Assembly: GCA_046294495.1 (NCBI GenBank)
Contig: JBKBKV010000003.1
Coordinates: forward strand, 5,961-69,960
DNA length: 64,000 nt
Source: HRBIN23 sp046294495
GTDB taxonomy: Bacteria > Chloroflexota > Dehalococcoidia > Lucifugimonadales > HRBIN23
Direction: 5' to 3'
Shown here: in pieces, positions 8,054-16,927 of the stretch
Numbering within the stretch: position 1 is the first letter of the stretch
Layout: each line of letters begins with the position of its first letter
Notes under the pieces: model-generated
Database searches by the model: none
Seen by the model: the letters and a program-made list of their open reading frames with translations, nothing else
What the model was told of the DNA's origin: nothing
Made by a program: the position numbers and the translations under genes

Positions 8054-9493
8054 GGCGGCCAACGCCACCGCCCTGCTCGCCTCTACAGGAAACTCCAGGA
8101 GCACCTCGGTCCCTTCGCCTTCTTCGCTCATCACGCTGATACGCCCGCCGTGCTCGGTAACGATGCGGTGGCAGATGTAGAGGCCCAGGCCTGTCCCTTT
8201 GCCCGGCTCCTTGGTGGTAAAGAAAGGCTCGAAGAGGCGTGCCTGCGCCTCTTTGGGGATGCCCACCCCACTATCCTTCACCAACGCCTTCACCTTGTCT
8301 CCTTCAGCCCAGCACCGTATCAGGATGGTGCCCCCGTGGGGCATGGCATCCCGTGCGTTCAGTAGCAGGTTGATGAACACTTGCTGGAGGTTGTTGGCCA
8401 CCCCCTGGATGGGTGGCACCTCCTTATATTCTTTGTAGACCTCTACGCCCTGCTGGGTTACTTCTTTCCCCACCAGGTCCAGGGCTACCTCAATTACCTC
8501 TGGGAGGTGCACCGGCTCGGGGGTGCCCTGGGTCCGTGCGAAGGTCAACAGTTCCCGAATAATTTGGGAGGCGCGCTGGGCCATAGTGTGAATGGTAGCC
8601 AGATATTCTTTGGCCTTCTCAGAAGCCAGGTGCCTCTCCGGAGCGCGCAGGAGCAGTTCCGCCCTGCCCTGAATGGCGAAGAGGGGGTTGGCGATTTCGT
8701 GGGCTATCCCTGCCGCCAGAGTGCCCACCGACGCCATCTTGGCCGACTGGACCAGTTGGGCTTGGGTGGCCTTCAGTTCCTGCATCTGGGCCTGGAGTTG
8801 CTGGGCCAGGCGGATGTTGGTGCGTGCCTCCTGGACGCTGCGGCTCAGAGCCAGGTAGGTGAGGGCCAAAGGCACCGCCAGGAGGGCAATGGCCCACCAC
8901 GCCTGCTGCAGCAGAGTAGCCCCCAGGAACCCCAGCACCAGGCTCCCTACCTCTTGCAGGCTGTCTAGCACCCAGGTCTTCCGCCAGGTCATCCAGAAGG
9001 AAGGCCCCTTGCGCAGGGAGACCATGCCCCACATCAACAGCAGGTTGGCACCATAGAGGAGGCCTCCTGCCAGGAAGGCTATCCCCATTGCGGTCGGTCG
9101 CAAGAGGTTAGGGGTGCCCGAAGGGGTAAGGCTCCGAAAGGTCAGCGCACCTAGCCCCACCGCCAGGCTCGTCATTCCCACATTGAAGACGACGACCAGA
9201 GGGCGCCTGCGGAGCCAGGCGTTGGCAGCCAGCGAGCCTGCTGCTCCTGCCAAAACCGCCTGGAGGGGCGGGAGCGAGAGGAGTCCTATAAAGAGGGGCG
9301 CCGCCCCCAGGGAGGCGCTGGCCTGGGGCGATAACTTGAGGGGGAAGACCAGAGCCGCGGCTACGAGGAAGGCTATGGCCGCGGTTACCGTCCCTTGCGC
9401 AGCACCCCATTCACCAGGCCATAGTATCTGGCCTGCTCCGGCGGCAATCCCTCCCAGGATGAAGATACCCAGCACATACCAGCGAGGTTTCAA
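8042..9493 (-). CDS. Membrane-bound sensor histidine kinase
   Basis: The 483-residue kinase has about six or seven hydrophobic membrane segments in residues 1-215, a short coiled linker (about 217-250), a HisKA domain with phospho-acceptor His265 (AAGIAHEIANPL) and a HATPase domain with N box (INLLLNARDAM, Asn379), G1 (DSGVGIP), F box (FEPFFTTK) and G2 (GKGTGLGL). The membrane region has no recognised sensing domain and may sense a membrane-related signal. The start is TTG at 9493, preceded by GAGAGG. It converges on, and overlaps by 12 bases, the response regulator at 7340-8053, so the two are probably a pair despite opposite strands. Confidence 0.93.
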   Translation of the reverse strand: MKPRWYVLGIFILGGIAAGAGQILWPGEWGAAQGTVTAAIAFLVAAALVFPLKLSPQASASLGAAPLFIGLLSLPPLQAVLAGAAGSLAANAWLRRRPLVVVFNVGMTSLAVGLGALTFRSLTPSGTPNLLRPTAMGIAFLAGGLLYGANLLLMWGMVSLRKGPSFWMTWRKTWVLDSLQEVGSLVLGFLGATLLQQAWWAIALLAVPLALTYLALSRSVQEARTNIRLAQQLQAQMQELKATQAQLVQSAKMASVGTLAAGIAHEIANPLFAIQGRAELLLRAPERHLASEKAKEYLATIHTMAQRASQIIRELLTFARTQGTPEPVHLPEVIEVALDLVGKEVTQQGVEVYKEYKEVPPIQGVANNLQQVFINLLLNARDAMPHGGTILIRCWAEGDKVKALVKDSGVGIPKEAQARLFEPFFTTKEPGKGTGLGLYICHRIVTEHGGRISVMSEEGEGTEVLLEFPVEASRAVALAASHG

Positions 9494-9564
9494 CTTATGG
9501 CCTCTCCGTTGCCCTCTCCATCAGGTCGCCAGAAGCCCGGCAGGCCTTCACAGGCAGGCCTGCA

Positions 9565-10041
9565 CTAGCGAACGGTAACCTCACCCTCGACCCAAGAGTT
9601 AGAGGTGCCCTCTGGTGCGGTTACCAACGAACCGTCCAGTGAGATGGGGACGCGCACCGGGAAGTCGGTGTTGGACCTCACCAGCACACGCACCTCTACC
9701 TCCTTACCCCCACCCCTTTTCTCTGACACTGTGGTGTGGGTTGTAAGGGTCTGGCAGGGGAAGTCGCCGCTGGACTCCTCTACGACCAGGGCCTTCAAGC
9801 CCTTGGGGGCCTGCACCTCCACCAGAATAGGCCCCTGGATGGAGCAGGTAAATGGCCGAGGCCATTCAACCCGAACAGAGAGGATATGCCCACCACGCAG
9901 ACTAATCAGGGGGTCAACATCGTCCCATTCTATCCAGCCGCTGGCGATAGCCGGCACCAAGAGCCAACCCAGCACCGCCACAAGGACGGCCGGGAAGGTC
10001 CATCTCCGCAGGGGCTTCCACGCCCGCGTCCCGTTGTGCAT
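9565..10041 (-). CDS. Hypothetical exported protein
   Basis: This 158-residue protein is not recognised. A basic N-terminus followed by a hydrophobic stretch at about residues 16-34 (FPAVLVAVLGWLLVPAIASG) suggests export or membrane anchoring. The remainder is beta-rich and polar with two cysteines (FTCSIQG and FPCQTLT) that could form a disulfide outside the cell. A good GAGGAGGAG ribosome site precedes the ATG. It lies 71 bases upstream of the histidine kinase in the same direction, so the two may be cotranscribed and it could be a sensory accessory protein; that is inference. Confidence 0.6.
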   Translation of the reverse strand: MHNGTRAWKPLRRWTFPAVLVAVLGWLLVPAIASGWIEWDDVDPLISLRGGHILSVRVEWPRPFTCSIQGPILVEVQAPKGLKALVVEESSGDFPCQTLTTHTTVSEKRGGGKEVEVRVLVRSNTDFPVRVPISLDGSLVTAPEGTSNSWVEGEVTVR

Positions 10042-10263
10042 GTCTCCTCCTCTTGGCGAATTTTAGGGCCTATAGGCACCGGCGTCCTCGGCATGCCTGG
10101 CCCCACTGTAGAGTGCGCAAGGTGTGTAAAAGGTGTGGAGGTGGTAAGAAAACGGTAGTCCCACATTGACGGCATAGCATGGGAGGTGTCAGGGCACTCC
10201 TGGTTTCGGGCAGATATAGGCGCAGGGACCGCCTGCCCTTTACCCCTTTCCTTTTTTCCTTTC

Positions 10264-10363
10264 CACCGGGGCAATGCTAGCCCCGGTGTGGGGGGATGCG
10301 TTGCTCCGCTGGGCTACTGCCCACCTGTGGGCGCTGTAACACCTTTGCGCCACGCAGGTGGGC
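10264..10363. other. Two strong stem-loops in the gap after the pilin gene
   Basis: The 374-base gap 10042-10415 has no convincing gene. It holds CACCGGGG/CCCCGGTG with a 9-base loop (about 10264-10288) and a longer nested hairpin: GCCCACCTG (10319-10327) pairs with CAGGTGGGC (10355-10363), enclosing GGCGC/GCGCC (10330-10334 with 10347-10351). They lie 50-150 bases downstream of the pilin stop on the minus strand. They may end or protect the pil transcript, but no U-run follows on that strand. Confidence 0.45.
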
Positions 10364-10415
10364 AGGGCTGCGCCATAGATCCCCCAGGGAGGCCGCGGGC
10401 ACACATCAGCACCCG

Positions 10416-10817
10416 CTACGGACAGGTCTGTGCACTGGTGTATTGCGCAGTTACCTTTCCGGTGGCGTCCCAGCAGTAGTAATACTTGGTGGGGTTCGCT
10501 CGGAGGTAGTTGGAGAGGGCGGTGCTGGTGCCGTCGGGCAAGGCGGTGAAGTCGTTCACTGCGGTATTAGGGGCCGCGCGGGCTGTAACGCTGGTAATGG
10601 CCTTATCGGCCATCATACTGTCCATTGCCGCCTGGACATTTTGCATCTCGGCCGCTTTTGCCCCCTCCTCGCCCTTGCTGGCGAACTTGGTTACCGCCGG
10701 AATAACGGCGGCGGCCAGGCCCACAATGATGCCTACCACCACCAGTAGTTCCACAAGGGTAAACCCCGCTTGCTGGTGGCACAGGCGTGCAAGCAGTTTT
10801 GCTCCGTATCTCCTCAT
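10416..10817 (-). CDS. Type IV pilin / GspG-like major pilin
   Basis: The 133-residue prepilin has a basic leader ending in Gly18, then the class III cleavage site and N-methylation motif FTLVELLVVVGII with Glu at mature position 5. The hydrophobic helix continues to about residue 45. Two C-terminal cysteines (YYYCWD and QTCP) likely close the disulfide-bonded D-loop of a type IV pilin. A TGGAGGAGG ribosome site precedes the ATG. It is last of the minus-strand pil cluster, 128 bases after the PilM-PilN fusion, so it may also have its own promoter. Best call is the main pilus subunit; a pseudopilin is the alternative. Confidence 0.88.
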   Translation of the reverse strand: MRRYGAKLLARLCHQQAGFTLVELLVVVGIIVGLAAAVIPAVTKFASKGEEGAKAAEMQNVQAAMDSMMADKAITSVTARAAPNTAVNDFTALPDGTSTALSNYLRANPTKYYYCWDATGKVTAQYTSAQTCP

Positions 10818-10945
10818 GGCCTACACCTCCTCCAGTAGGTTTGTATGCATTACCATATCCCATCTTCAGGGTAGGGTGCCCACGCCCACCCTCCATCGTC
10901 CTTTTGGCGCAGGAAGCATTGGACTTTTGTCCACTGCCATCTGCG

Positions 10946-12505
10946 TTACTTGTGCTCCTGGGAGGTGCCCACCAGGGCCTTTATCTGAAAGGCGATCATC
11001 CCCTGCTCCCCCCCGCTTCCAGACGCGTCCATCCGCAGGAGACGCACATCCTGGAAAAGGCCGGAGAGGCGCAGTCCCGTTGCGTAGCGGATGGCCGCTT
11101 CATAGGTGGTGGCCGTCCCGGCCAGGGAAAAAACCTCGCTCTGCAGGCTTACGCCCGACACTTGCACCCCCGCCTCCAGGGCAGTGTTGGTGATGGCCTC
11201 CAGGCGAGCCAGGAGGGCTTCCCGCTCCTGGCGAAGGGTGCGCAGGAGGGATTGGACGGCCGAAGTCTGTTGCTCCAGGCCCCTGGCCTGGCGTTCCAGG
11301 GTGGCTGCCTGGGCTGCGGTGAGGCGCAGGAGACGGTGGCGGGCCTGTATCTCACCCACAAGGGACGACAGGCGCGCCTTCTCCTCCCCAACCCTTGCCA
11401 CTTGGCCTGTGACCCACAGGGCAGATACCCCCAGCGCGAGCAGGGCTGTGATGGCAAGGGCAGAGGTGAGGGGGAATGGCCGGGGACGGTAGCGCGCAGG
11501 GAGCATATTGGGAACCAGGGCACCTGCTCTCCCCAGGTGGTTAGCCGATACAGCCCTATGGGCCAAAGCCAAGCCCAGGTTGACGGCATAGGCGGCGGTT
11601 GGGAAGTCGGCGGGATGGAATGCCGGCACAGCCAGGGTCTGAAGGGGATACTTCAGGAGCCGTTGCAGGGCTGGGGTGAGCCAGGCCCCTCGCTCCGGGT
11701 TACCCACGAGGACGACAGGCAAAGGCTTTCCCTCCTTGCATCCGCTATTTCCCCGCACATAGGCTTGGGCCTGCTTCACAGCGTCGGCAATCAGGATAGC
11801 CTCCCTATGGCTATCAAAGCCGTCTCCGGGCAAGGGCAACCGATAGACCACCTTAGGCATCCATCCCACGACCGGGACGATGGCGGTGTCCTGCTCACCC
11901 AGGTAAACTACCAAGCCCTGGCCTACAAGGGCAGCCAGGGCCACCTCTTTGGGGTAAAGGGCCTTGGGGTGCACACCCGCTTTCTGGAGGCGATGCATAT
12001 GGCTATCCAAGGCCTCCCTGGACGCTACTGCGGCCAATATGCTCTCGCCCGTGCCGTTGCCCACCGGCCTCCACGCCAGGTCCATCTCCCCCAACCTAAA
12101 TGGGAAGGCCTCCTGGGCCTCCGTCTGCACGATCTGTGCAAGGTGGCGTGCTGGCACCTTTGGAAGGGCCATAACCCTGGTCAAGGCGGTGCCCAGGGGC
12201 ATGTCGCTGACGATGCGCCCCTTGCGCACTCCCATCTCCCGCAGGAGAGAGCGCACAGTATGGGGGCCCTCCCCCAGACGCACCGTCCCCCAGCGCACCA
12301 CCTCGCCCCCCTTGAATATCACCACCCGGACCGTGTCGCCATCCACGGCGAGGGTAACGGTGGTGCGCCCCACGAGGCGGCATACCAAGCGGTTCATCCT
12401 ACGCCAGGTGGAGCGCGCGGCGCGAAAGGCCTGCCTGGCCAGGACGCTGCCCGCCTTTCGGATGGATGTTGGCACGGATGCCCACGACCTTCCCGGCCTG
12501 GCCAT
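10946..12505 (-). CDS. PilM-PilN fusion protein of the type IV pilus inner-membrane platform
   Basis: In this 519-residue protein residues about 45-325 look like PilM, the actin-like ATP-binding cytoplasmic ring protein (TLAVDGDTVRVVIF, VMALPKVPARHL, AVNLGLAL). At 333 the typical PilN beginning appears (NMLPARYR), followed by one membrane helix (about 347-366), a coiled coil (about 368-440) and a C-terminal PilN-like ferredoxin fold. Most bacteria encode PilM and PilN as separate proteins joined by the PilN N-terminal peptide; here they are covalently linked. AAGGGAGGCAGG precedes the ATG, which overlaps the pilO stop as TAATG. A sequencing frameshift is unlikely because one uninterrupted frame spans both parts. 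Confidence 0.85.
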   Translation of the reverse strand: MARPGRSWASVPTSIRKAGSVLARQAFRAARSTWRRMNRLVCRLVGRTTVTLAVDGDTVRVVIFKGGEVVRWGTVRLGEGPHTVRSLLREMGVRKGRIVSDMPLGTALTRVMALPKVPARHLAQIVQTEAQEAFPFRLGEMDLAWRPVGNGTGESILAAVASREALDSHMHRLQKAGVHPKALYPKEVALAALVGQGLVVYLGEQDTAIVPVVGWMPKVVYRLPLPGDGFDSHREAILIADAVKQAQAYVRGNSGCKEGKPLPVVLVGNPERGAWLTPALQRLLKYPLQTLAVPAFHPADFPTAAYAVNLGLALAHRAVSANHLGRAGALVPNMLPARYRPRPFPLTSALAITALLALGVSALWVTGQVARVGEEKARLSSLVGEIQARHRLLRLTAAQAATLERQARGLEQQTSAVQSLLRTLRQEREALLARLEAITNTALEAGVQVSGVSLQSEVFSLAGTATTYEAAIRYATGLRLSGLFQDVRLLRMDASGSGGEQGMIAFQIKALVGTSQEHK

Positions 12506-13092
12506 TACCTGCCTCCCTTGCCCTGCGTAGGCTGTGGCGATAGGTAGACCATTAGTTGCAAATGTGCTGCCGGGGACTGGGCGATGTCGGAGAAGGAGGC
12601 GGAGACGAGAGCGGAGTTAGGGAGGTGCATACCCAGGCGGGAGAGGAAGCCCGATAGGGCCGCCGGCTCGCCTCTAAGCCCCAGGGTAACAGGCTGGGCC
12701 ACATACTGAACGCCCTCTAGGCTATTGCTTTGGGTGTCGCCCAGAGCCACGGAGGTCAGGGAGACCCCCGCTTCCTTGGCTGCTGTTACCAATGCCTGCA
12801 CCAGGTCTTCAGGGGTGGCGAGAAGGAAGGGTTGGACGGCCTGCCGCCACTGGCGCTCCCTTTCTGCTACTTCCCTTGCGCGCTCTTCGGCGTTGGGGGT
12901 GTGGGGAGGGGCAACTCCCACTCCCTGACGCGCTTGGATGGCAAGGCTAGCCACCTGTTGGGAGCCACTCCACCAGCGCATCCCCAGCAGGGCGTTGTAG
13001 GCCACCAGGCCCAGGGCCACCAGGAGGGCCATGGCCGGCCACGCCCCCAGGGGGCGTAGGCGTCGCCAGAGAGGGAGAGGCCCTGCCGCCAT
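12505..13092 (-). CDS. pilO: PilO-like type IV pilus assembly protein
   Basis: The 195-residue inner-membrane protein has a short cytoplasmic end, one membrane helix (residues about 17-38), a coiled segment (about 65-85) and a periplasm-type ferredoxin-like C-terminal domain. This matches PilO, which pairs with PilN to align the pilus motor. The sequence is diverged, so the call also rests on position between pilC and the PilM-PilN fusion, with which it shares a TAATG overlap. The gene order PilO before PilMN is reversed compared with the common pilMNO order. Confidence 0.78.
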   Translation of the reverse strand: MAAGPLPLWRRLRPLGAWPAMALLVALGLVAYNALLGMRWWSGSQQVASLAIQARQGVGVAPPHTPNAEERAREVAERERQWRQAVQPFLLATPEDLVQALVTAAKEAGVSLTSVALGDTQSNSLEGVQYVAQPVTLGLRGEPAALSGFLSRLGMHLPNSALVSASFSDIAQSPAAHLQLMVYLSPQPTQGKGGR

Positions 13093-13109
13093 AGCATTCC
13101 TTCCTTGTC

Positions 13110-14318
13110 CTATCGCAGTGTATCCAGGCCCGAGTAGATGGGCGCAAACATGGAGAAGGCGATGACGCCCACAATGGCCCCCACTGCCACAGTGGAGAGG
13201 GGTTCTAGTAGCCCTATAAGGGCGTTGAGGCGGTCCTCCAACTGCTTCTGGTAGACCTGCGAGGCGTCTCTCAGGGTGCGATGGAGGGAGTTGCTCTCTT
13301 CTCCTATCAGCACCAGTTCCACGAAGAGGGTCGGGAGGAAGGTGTGGCGCTTCAGAGAAGGGGTAAGGCCCCGCCCACCCATTAGGCCCTCCTCGGCATT
13401 GCCAAAGGCCTGGCGTATGGCCCAGTTACGGCACCCCTCCTGGCCCAGGTGCAAGGCGGTGAGCATGGGCACCCCCGCCTCCAACAGCATGGCTACCGTT
13501 CGGGAGAAGCGGGAGAGTTCTCCTGCCATTACCAGGGTGCCTATCACGGGGAGACGGAGCATGGCCCGGTCCAGCCTGTAGCGCCCCCAACGGGTGCGGC
13601 GGACCGCCATTAGCGCGGTGGGGAGGGCGAGCGCCCCCAGGAAAAAGGGCAGGAAGTTGTTCCTTATGCCTCCCACCAGAGCCAGGGTGAGGCGTGTGGC
13701 AAGGGGAAGGTTTGCCCCCATCTGCTCAAACACCTTCAGCAGAGGGGGGAGGGCAACGGTTACCAGCACTCCTAGGGTAAGCATGGAAAGGCCCATAATG
13801 GCCAGCGGGTAGGTCAAGGCGCGCACCACCTTCTGCCTGGCCTCGTGTTCCTTCTCCAGGATGTCGGCCATATGCTCCAGGGCGGGGGCGAGGCGGCCGG
13901 TATGCTCGCCAGCCCGCACTACACTCACAAAGAGTGGGCTGAATACCTGGGGGTGTTGGGCCAGGGCTGTGGAGAGGCTCCCCCCGGCATCCAGCGTTTT
14001 GGCGATGGCCGAAAGGGTGCGGCGGAAGCGGGGGTTGCGTGCCTCTTCCTGCAAGAGTGCCAGTATCCGAAGCAGGCTTCCCCCGCTGGCCAGCATGGCG
14101 GCCAGTTGCCGGGCGAAGCGCACCAGTTCCGGCGTCTTCACCTGGAAGAGGGTGGGGAAGAGGTCTTCCAGGGGAGGGAGGCGCCGCGCCGGTGCAATGC
14201 GCAGGGGTTTATAGCCCTGTTGGAGCACGAGGCCGCGAGCCTCGGCTATATCCTGGGCCTCCACCTGGCCCCTCACTATCCCTGAGTGTCTGCTGTAAGC
14301 CTCGTAGCGGAAGTGCAT
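13110..14318 (-). CDS. pilC: Type IV pilus inner-membrane platform protein PilC (GspF family)
   Basis: The 402-residue protein has two GspF/T2SSF repeats (about residues 65-190 and 270-395) with conserved patterns FARQLAAMLASGGSLL and FSRTVAMLLEAGVPMLTAL, each followed by ERTGxL-like GEHTGRL and GEESNSL segments and paired membrane helices. It forms the platform that the PilB ATPase turns during pilus assembly. The gene starts 3 bases after the pilB stop, implying translational coupling. Confidence 0.95.
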   Translation of the reverse strand: MHFRYEAYSRHSGIVRGQVEAQDIAEARGLVLQQGYKPLRIAPARRLPPLEDLFPTLFQVKTPELVRFARQLAAMLASGGSLLRILALLQEEARNPRFRRTLSAIAKTLDAGGSLSTALAQHPQVFSPLFVSVVRAGEHTGRLAPALEHMADILEKEHEARQKVVRALTYPLAIMGLSMLTLGVLVTVALPPLLKVFEQMGANLPLATRLTLALVGGIRNNFLPFFLGALALPTALMAVRRTRWGRYRLDRAMLRLPVIGTLVMAGELSRFSRTVAMLLEAGVPMLTALHLGQEGCRNWAIRQAFGNAEEGLMGGRGLTPSLKRHTFLPTLFVELVLIGEESNSLHRTLRDASQVYQKQLEDRLNALIGLLEPLSTVAVGAIVGVIAFSMFAPIYSGLDTLR

Positions 14319-14321
14319 GGC

Positions 14322-16154
14322 CTAATCCAGGTTTGCCAGCACGCGCATCACCTCATAGGGTGTGGTGATGCCCTGCTTCACTTTGAGCATGCCCTCCCGG
14401 CGCAGGGGGACCATTCCCTCCTGCAGGGCCTGCTCCCAGAGGCTGGAGCGAGGCTCGTCGGCCAGGAAGCGCTGACGCAACCCGTCAGACATAACCAACA
14501 CCTCAAACACCCCTGTGCGCCCCCGGTAGCCTGTATGGGCACAAAGGTTACAGCCGGAACCGTAGAAGAACTCCCGCCTCTTTTCCCCCACCTCGGCGGC
14601 ATAGGCCTGCTGTTCGGCCAGGGGGCGTGGAATAAGGGTCTTGCACCCGTTACACACCACCCTAACCATACGCTGGGCAGCAATCCCGGCCACCGCTGAA
14701 GCGATAAGGTAGGGGGCTACACCAAGGTCGCGCAGGCGCAGGAGGGCCGAGACTGAATCGTTGGCGTGCAGAGAGGTGAGCACCAGATGGCCCGTCAGGG
14801 CCGCCTGGGTGGCGATGACCGCCGTCTCCTGGTCTCGGATTTCCCCTACCATAATGACATTGGGGTCAAGGCGCAGGATGCTCCGCAGTTGGGTGGCAAA
14901 GGTTATGCCAGCCTCTGGATGCACCTGCATCTGGTTGACCCCGCTGATTCGGTATTCCACCGGGTCTTCAATGGAGATGACATTCTGCTCTCGCCGCTCC
15001 ATGTGCAAGATGGAGGCGTAGAGGGTGGTGCTCTTGCCGGCGCCGGTGGGGCCGCAGACGATGAGCATGCCATAGGGGAGTCGCAGGAGACGGCGGTAGC
15101 GCTCCAGGGCGTGTGGGCTCATGCCCAACTGGTCCAGTCCCAGCAGGGTAAAGCGCTTGTCCAGCAGGCGGAGCACCGCCATCTCCCCCAGCACCGTGTT
15201 GCTCACCGCCACCCGCACATCTACCCTCTGGTTCTGCCCTTCAAAGGTGAAGTGGCCGTCCTGGGGGCGTCGCCGTTCGGCAATGTTCATGCCCGACATC
15301 ACCTTCAGACGAGAAAGGAGGCTGGGGTGCAGGTCCAGAGGGAGAGGCATCACATCGTGCAGGATGCCATCTATGCGGAAGCGAATGCGCACTGCGTCCT
15401 CCCCAGGCACAATGTGGATGTCCGAAGCGCGGTCTTGCAGGGCCTTCTGCACCAGCATGTCAATAACCTGGGCTGGGGAGGCCACAGGATACCCGCGCGC
15501 CCCGCGGGGAGGTGCTGTCCCCTCCTTGCCGGCCGCCTGCACCTCTTGGGCGCGGCGGTAGGCGATGTCTATATGCTCCTGGATATCCTCGGGAGTAGCC
15601 ACCACAGGCTCAACGGCACACCCGCTCCGCACGCTGATGTCTTGGAGTGCCTGGAGGTCTGTGGGGTCGGGAACGGCAACGGTGAGGAGGCTACCCCTCT
15701 TCTCCAGGGGGAGGGCCACATAGCGCCTGGCCACCTCCTCCGGGAGAAGGGCCACCGCCTCAGGCTCAATGCCCTGGGAGCGCAAGTCTAGCATGGTAAC
15801 CCCCAGGTAGACCGCCGTGAGGATGGCCAGGTCGCGGGAGAATACGAGCCCATCCCGCACCAGAACTCGCCATAGGGGGCGCCCCTCCCGCTTAGCCGTC
15901 TCCTGCGCCTTGTCCACTTGCTCCGGGGCCAGCAGGCCGGCGTCTATAAGCATATCCGCCAAGGTGAGGGGCTGAGGGGCAGGGGGCGTTACAGGGGTGT
16001 CGCCATCAGGGTCAGGTGGGCCTTGCACCCCATCCACGCCGGGTGCGGGGAAAGGCCCCTGGCCCGGCCTTTCATCCAGGGCGCGTGCAGTGGGCAGGGA
16101 GGTTTCACGGCTTTCCCGCCTCCCGTTGGTGGGAGAGTCTCTGGGCACGGTCAT
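14322..16154 (-). CDS. pilB: Type IV pilus assembly ATPase PilB (GspE family)
   Basis: The 610-residue hexameric motor extends the pilus. Residues about 62-200 form the MshEN/GspE N-terminal domain, and about 225-605 the ATPase, with Walker A GPTGAGKS (368-375), the Asp box SIEDPVEYRI, the LRLDPNVIMVGEIRD Walker B region and the His box HLVLTSLHANDS. A four-Cys zinc site is present (VCNGCK and GCNLCAHTGYRGR). The first 60 residues are Pro-rich and probably disordered. The ATG at 16154 is chosen because AGAAGG precedes it and it avoids overlap with the upstream gene; the frame stays open upstream to 16274. No PilT retraction ATPase is seen in the window. Confidence 0.95.
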   Translation of the reverse strand: MTVPRDSPTNGRRESRETSLPTARALDERPGQGPFPAPGVDGVQGPPDPDGDTPVTPPAPQPLTLADMLIDAGLLAPEQVDKAQETAKREGRPLWRVLVRDGLVFSRDLAILTAVYLGVTMLDLRSQGIEPEAVALLPEEVARRYVALPLEKRGSLLTVAVPDPTDLQALQDISVRSGCAVEPVVATPEDIQEHIDIAYRRAQEVQAAGKEGTAPPRGARGYPVASPAQVIDMLVQKALQDRASDIHIVPGEDAVRIRFRIDGILHDVMPLPLDLHPSLLSRLKVMSGMNIAERRRPQDGHFTFEGQNQRVDVRVAVSNTVLGEMAVLRLLDKRFTLLGLDQLGMSPHALERYRRLLRLPYGMLIVCGPTGAGKSTTLYASILHMERREQNVISIEDPVEYRISGVNQMQVHPEAGITFATQLRSILRLDPNVIMVGEIRDQETAVIATQAALTGHLVLTSLHANDSVSALLRLRDLGVAPYLIASAVAGIAAQRMVRVVCNGCKTLIPRPLAEQQAYAAEVGEKRREFFYGSGCNLCAHTGYRGRTGVFEVLVMSDGLRQRFLADEPRSSLWEQALQEGMVPLRREGMLKVKQGITTPYEVMRVLANLD

Positions 16155-16219
16155 TTGCCTTCTCGCTGGGTGAGCAAGGTGGGCTAGCCCCAGGGGTGCT
16201 CCATGGGGGTGTCTTCCCC

Positions 16220-16891
16220 TTACGCGGCCGCCAAGCCTCTTTCCGCCTCCCTGCCCAAGCACACCTCCAGGCAAGACCCTTGCGCCTGGGCAAGGTCAGC
16301 CAGGGGTTGGGCATGGTTTACCCCTGTCATCTGCCGAAGGAGGGCCAGCAGGGGGAGAGGTTCCCGCAGAGTCAGCCACAGGTTGACGCTTCCGCCCAAG
16401 GGGTCGCTAACCAGGCGCACCAGGCGCACCTCGGGGCGCTGGCAAAGGGCGCGAACAAAGTGCACCACACCCCGCGCATCCCGGTTGGCGCGTATGCGCA
16501 CTTGGACAGCACCTTCGTATAGGTGCTCCTGGGCAGCAGGAGGGGCCTTCTCCTCTTGCCTTGTGGAGGGGCCTGCCACCTCGGCATAAGGCTGACTTGG
16601 GAAGGCAGGCCCTTGCGCCAACGAGGGGAAGGGGAAAAGGACAGGAGCACTGGAGGCCGGGGGGCCTCCTTCAACGGGGACACGGAAAGGCAGCACAAGG
16701 CCCGCGGCCCCACTCGCTGTATGGGCCGAGGTGATGTCCGTGCTACCTGTGCGTCTCCCGTGCATGGGTCGGATAGCCTCCAGGGCGGCCTCCACCTGGC
16801 GGGCCACCTGCCTGGTGTAATCCTCGTAGCCCCGAGGGGCTTTTTCCCCGTCAGGAGGTAGGGTTTTCCGGTTGTTCAGAATGCTCGTCAC
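16220..16891 (-). CDS. Hypothetical protein at the head of the pil operon
   Basis: This 223-residue protein is not recognised. An N-terminal helical patch (residues about 22-42), a Pro/Ala-rich low-complexity middle (about 55-120) and a compact C-terminal region (about 125-205) with alternating strands and helices are seen. The last may be a ferredoxin-like fold, because AVQVRIRANRDARGVVHFV and NLWLTLREPLPL resemble beta-alpha-beta units. It lies between the LuxR-type regulator and pilB on one strand, 65 bases from pilB. A regulatory or motor-adaptor role in pili is plausible but unproven. Confidence 0.6.
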   Translation of the reverse strand: MTSILNNRKTLPPDGEKAPRGYEDYTRQVARQVEAALEAIRPMHGRRTGSTDITSAHTASGAAGLVLPFRVPVEGGPPASSAPVLFPFPSLAQGPAFPSQPYAEVAGPSTRQEEKAPPAAQEHLYEGAVQVRIRANRDARGVVHFVRALCQRPEVRLVRLVSDPLGGSVNLWLTLREPLPLLALLRQMTGVNHAQPLADLAQAQGSCLEVCLGREAERGLAAA

Positions 16892-16927
16892 TGCTTCCCT
16901 CCTGGTATGCGGTAGGCTCTAGCGTTG

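Noticed and set aside
10264..10288. Rho-independent terminator of the pil operon
   Set aside because: The T-rich tract lies on the plus-strand side upstream of the hairpin, so on the pil transcript strand the stem is followed by A/G, not U.
10787..12547. 586-codon open frame on the plus strand, opposite the PilM-PilN gene
   Set aside because: It is the antisense shadow of a clear PilM-PilN coding region; the residue pattern (His/Gly/Gln-rich, no domain) is that of a GC-rich reverse frame.
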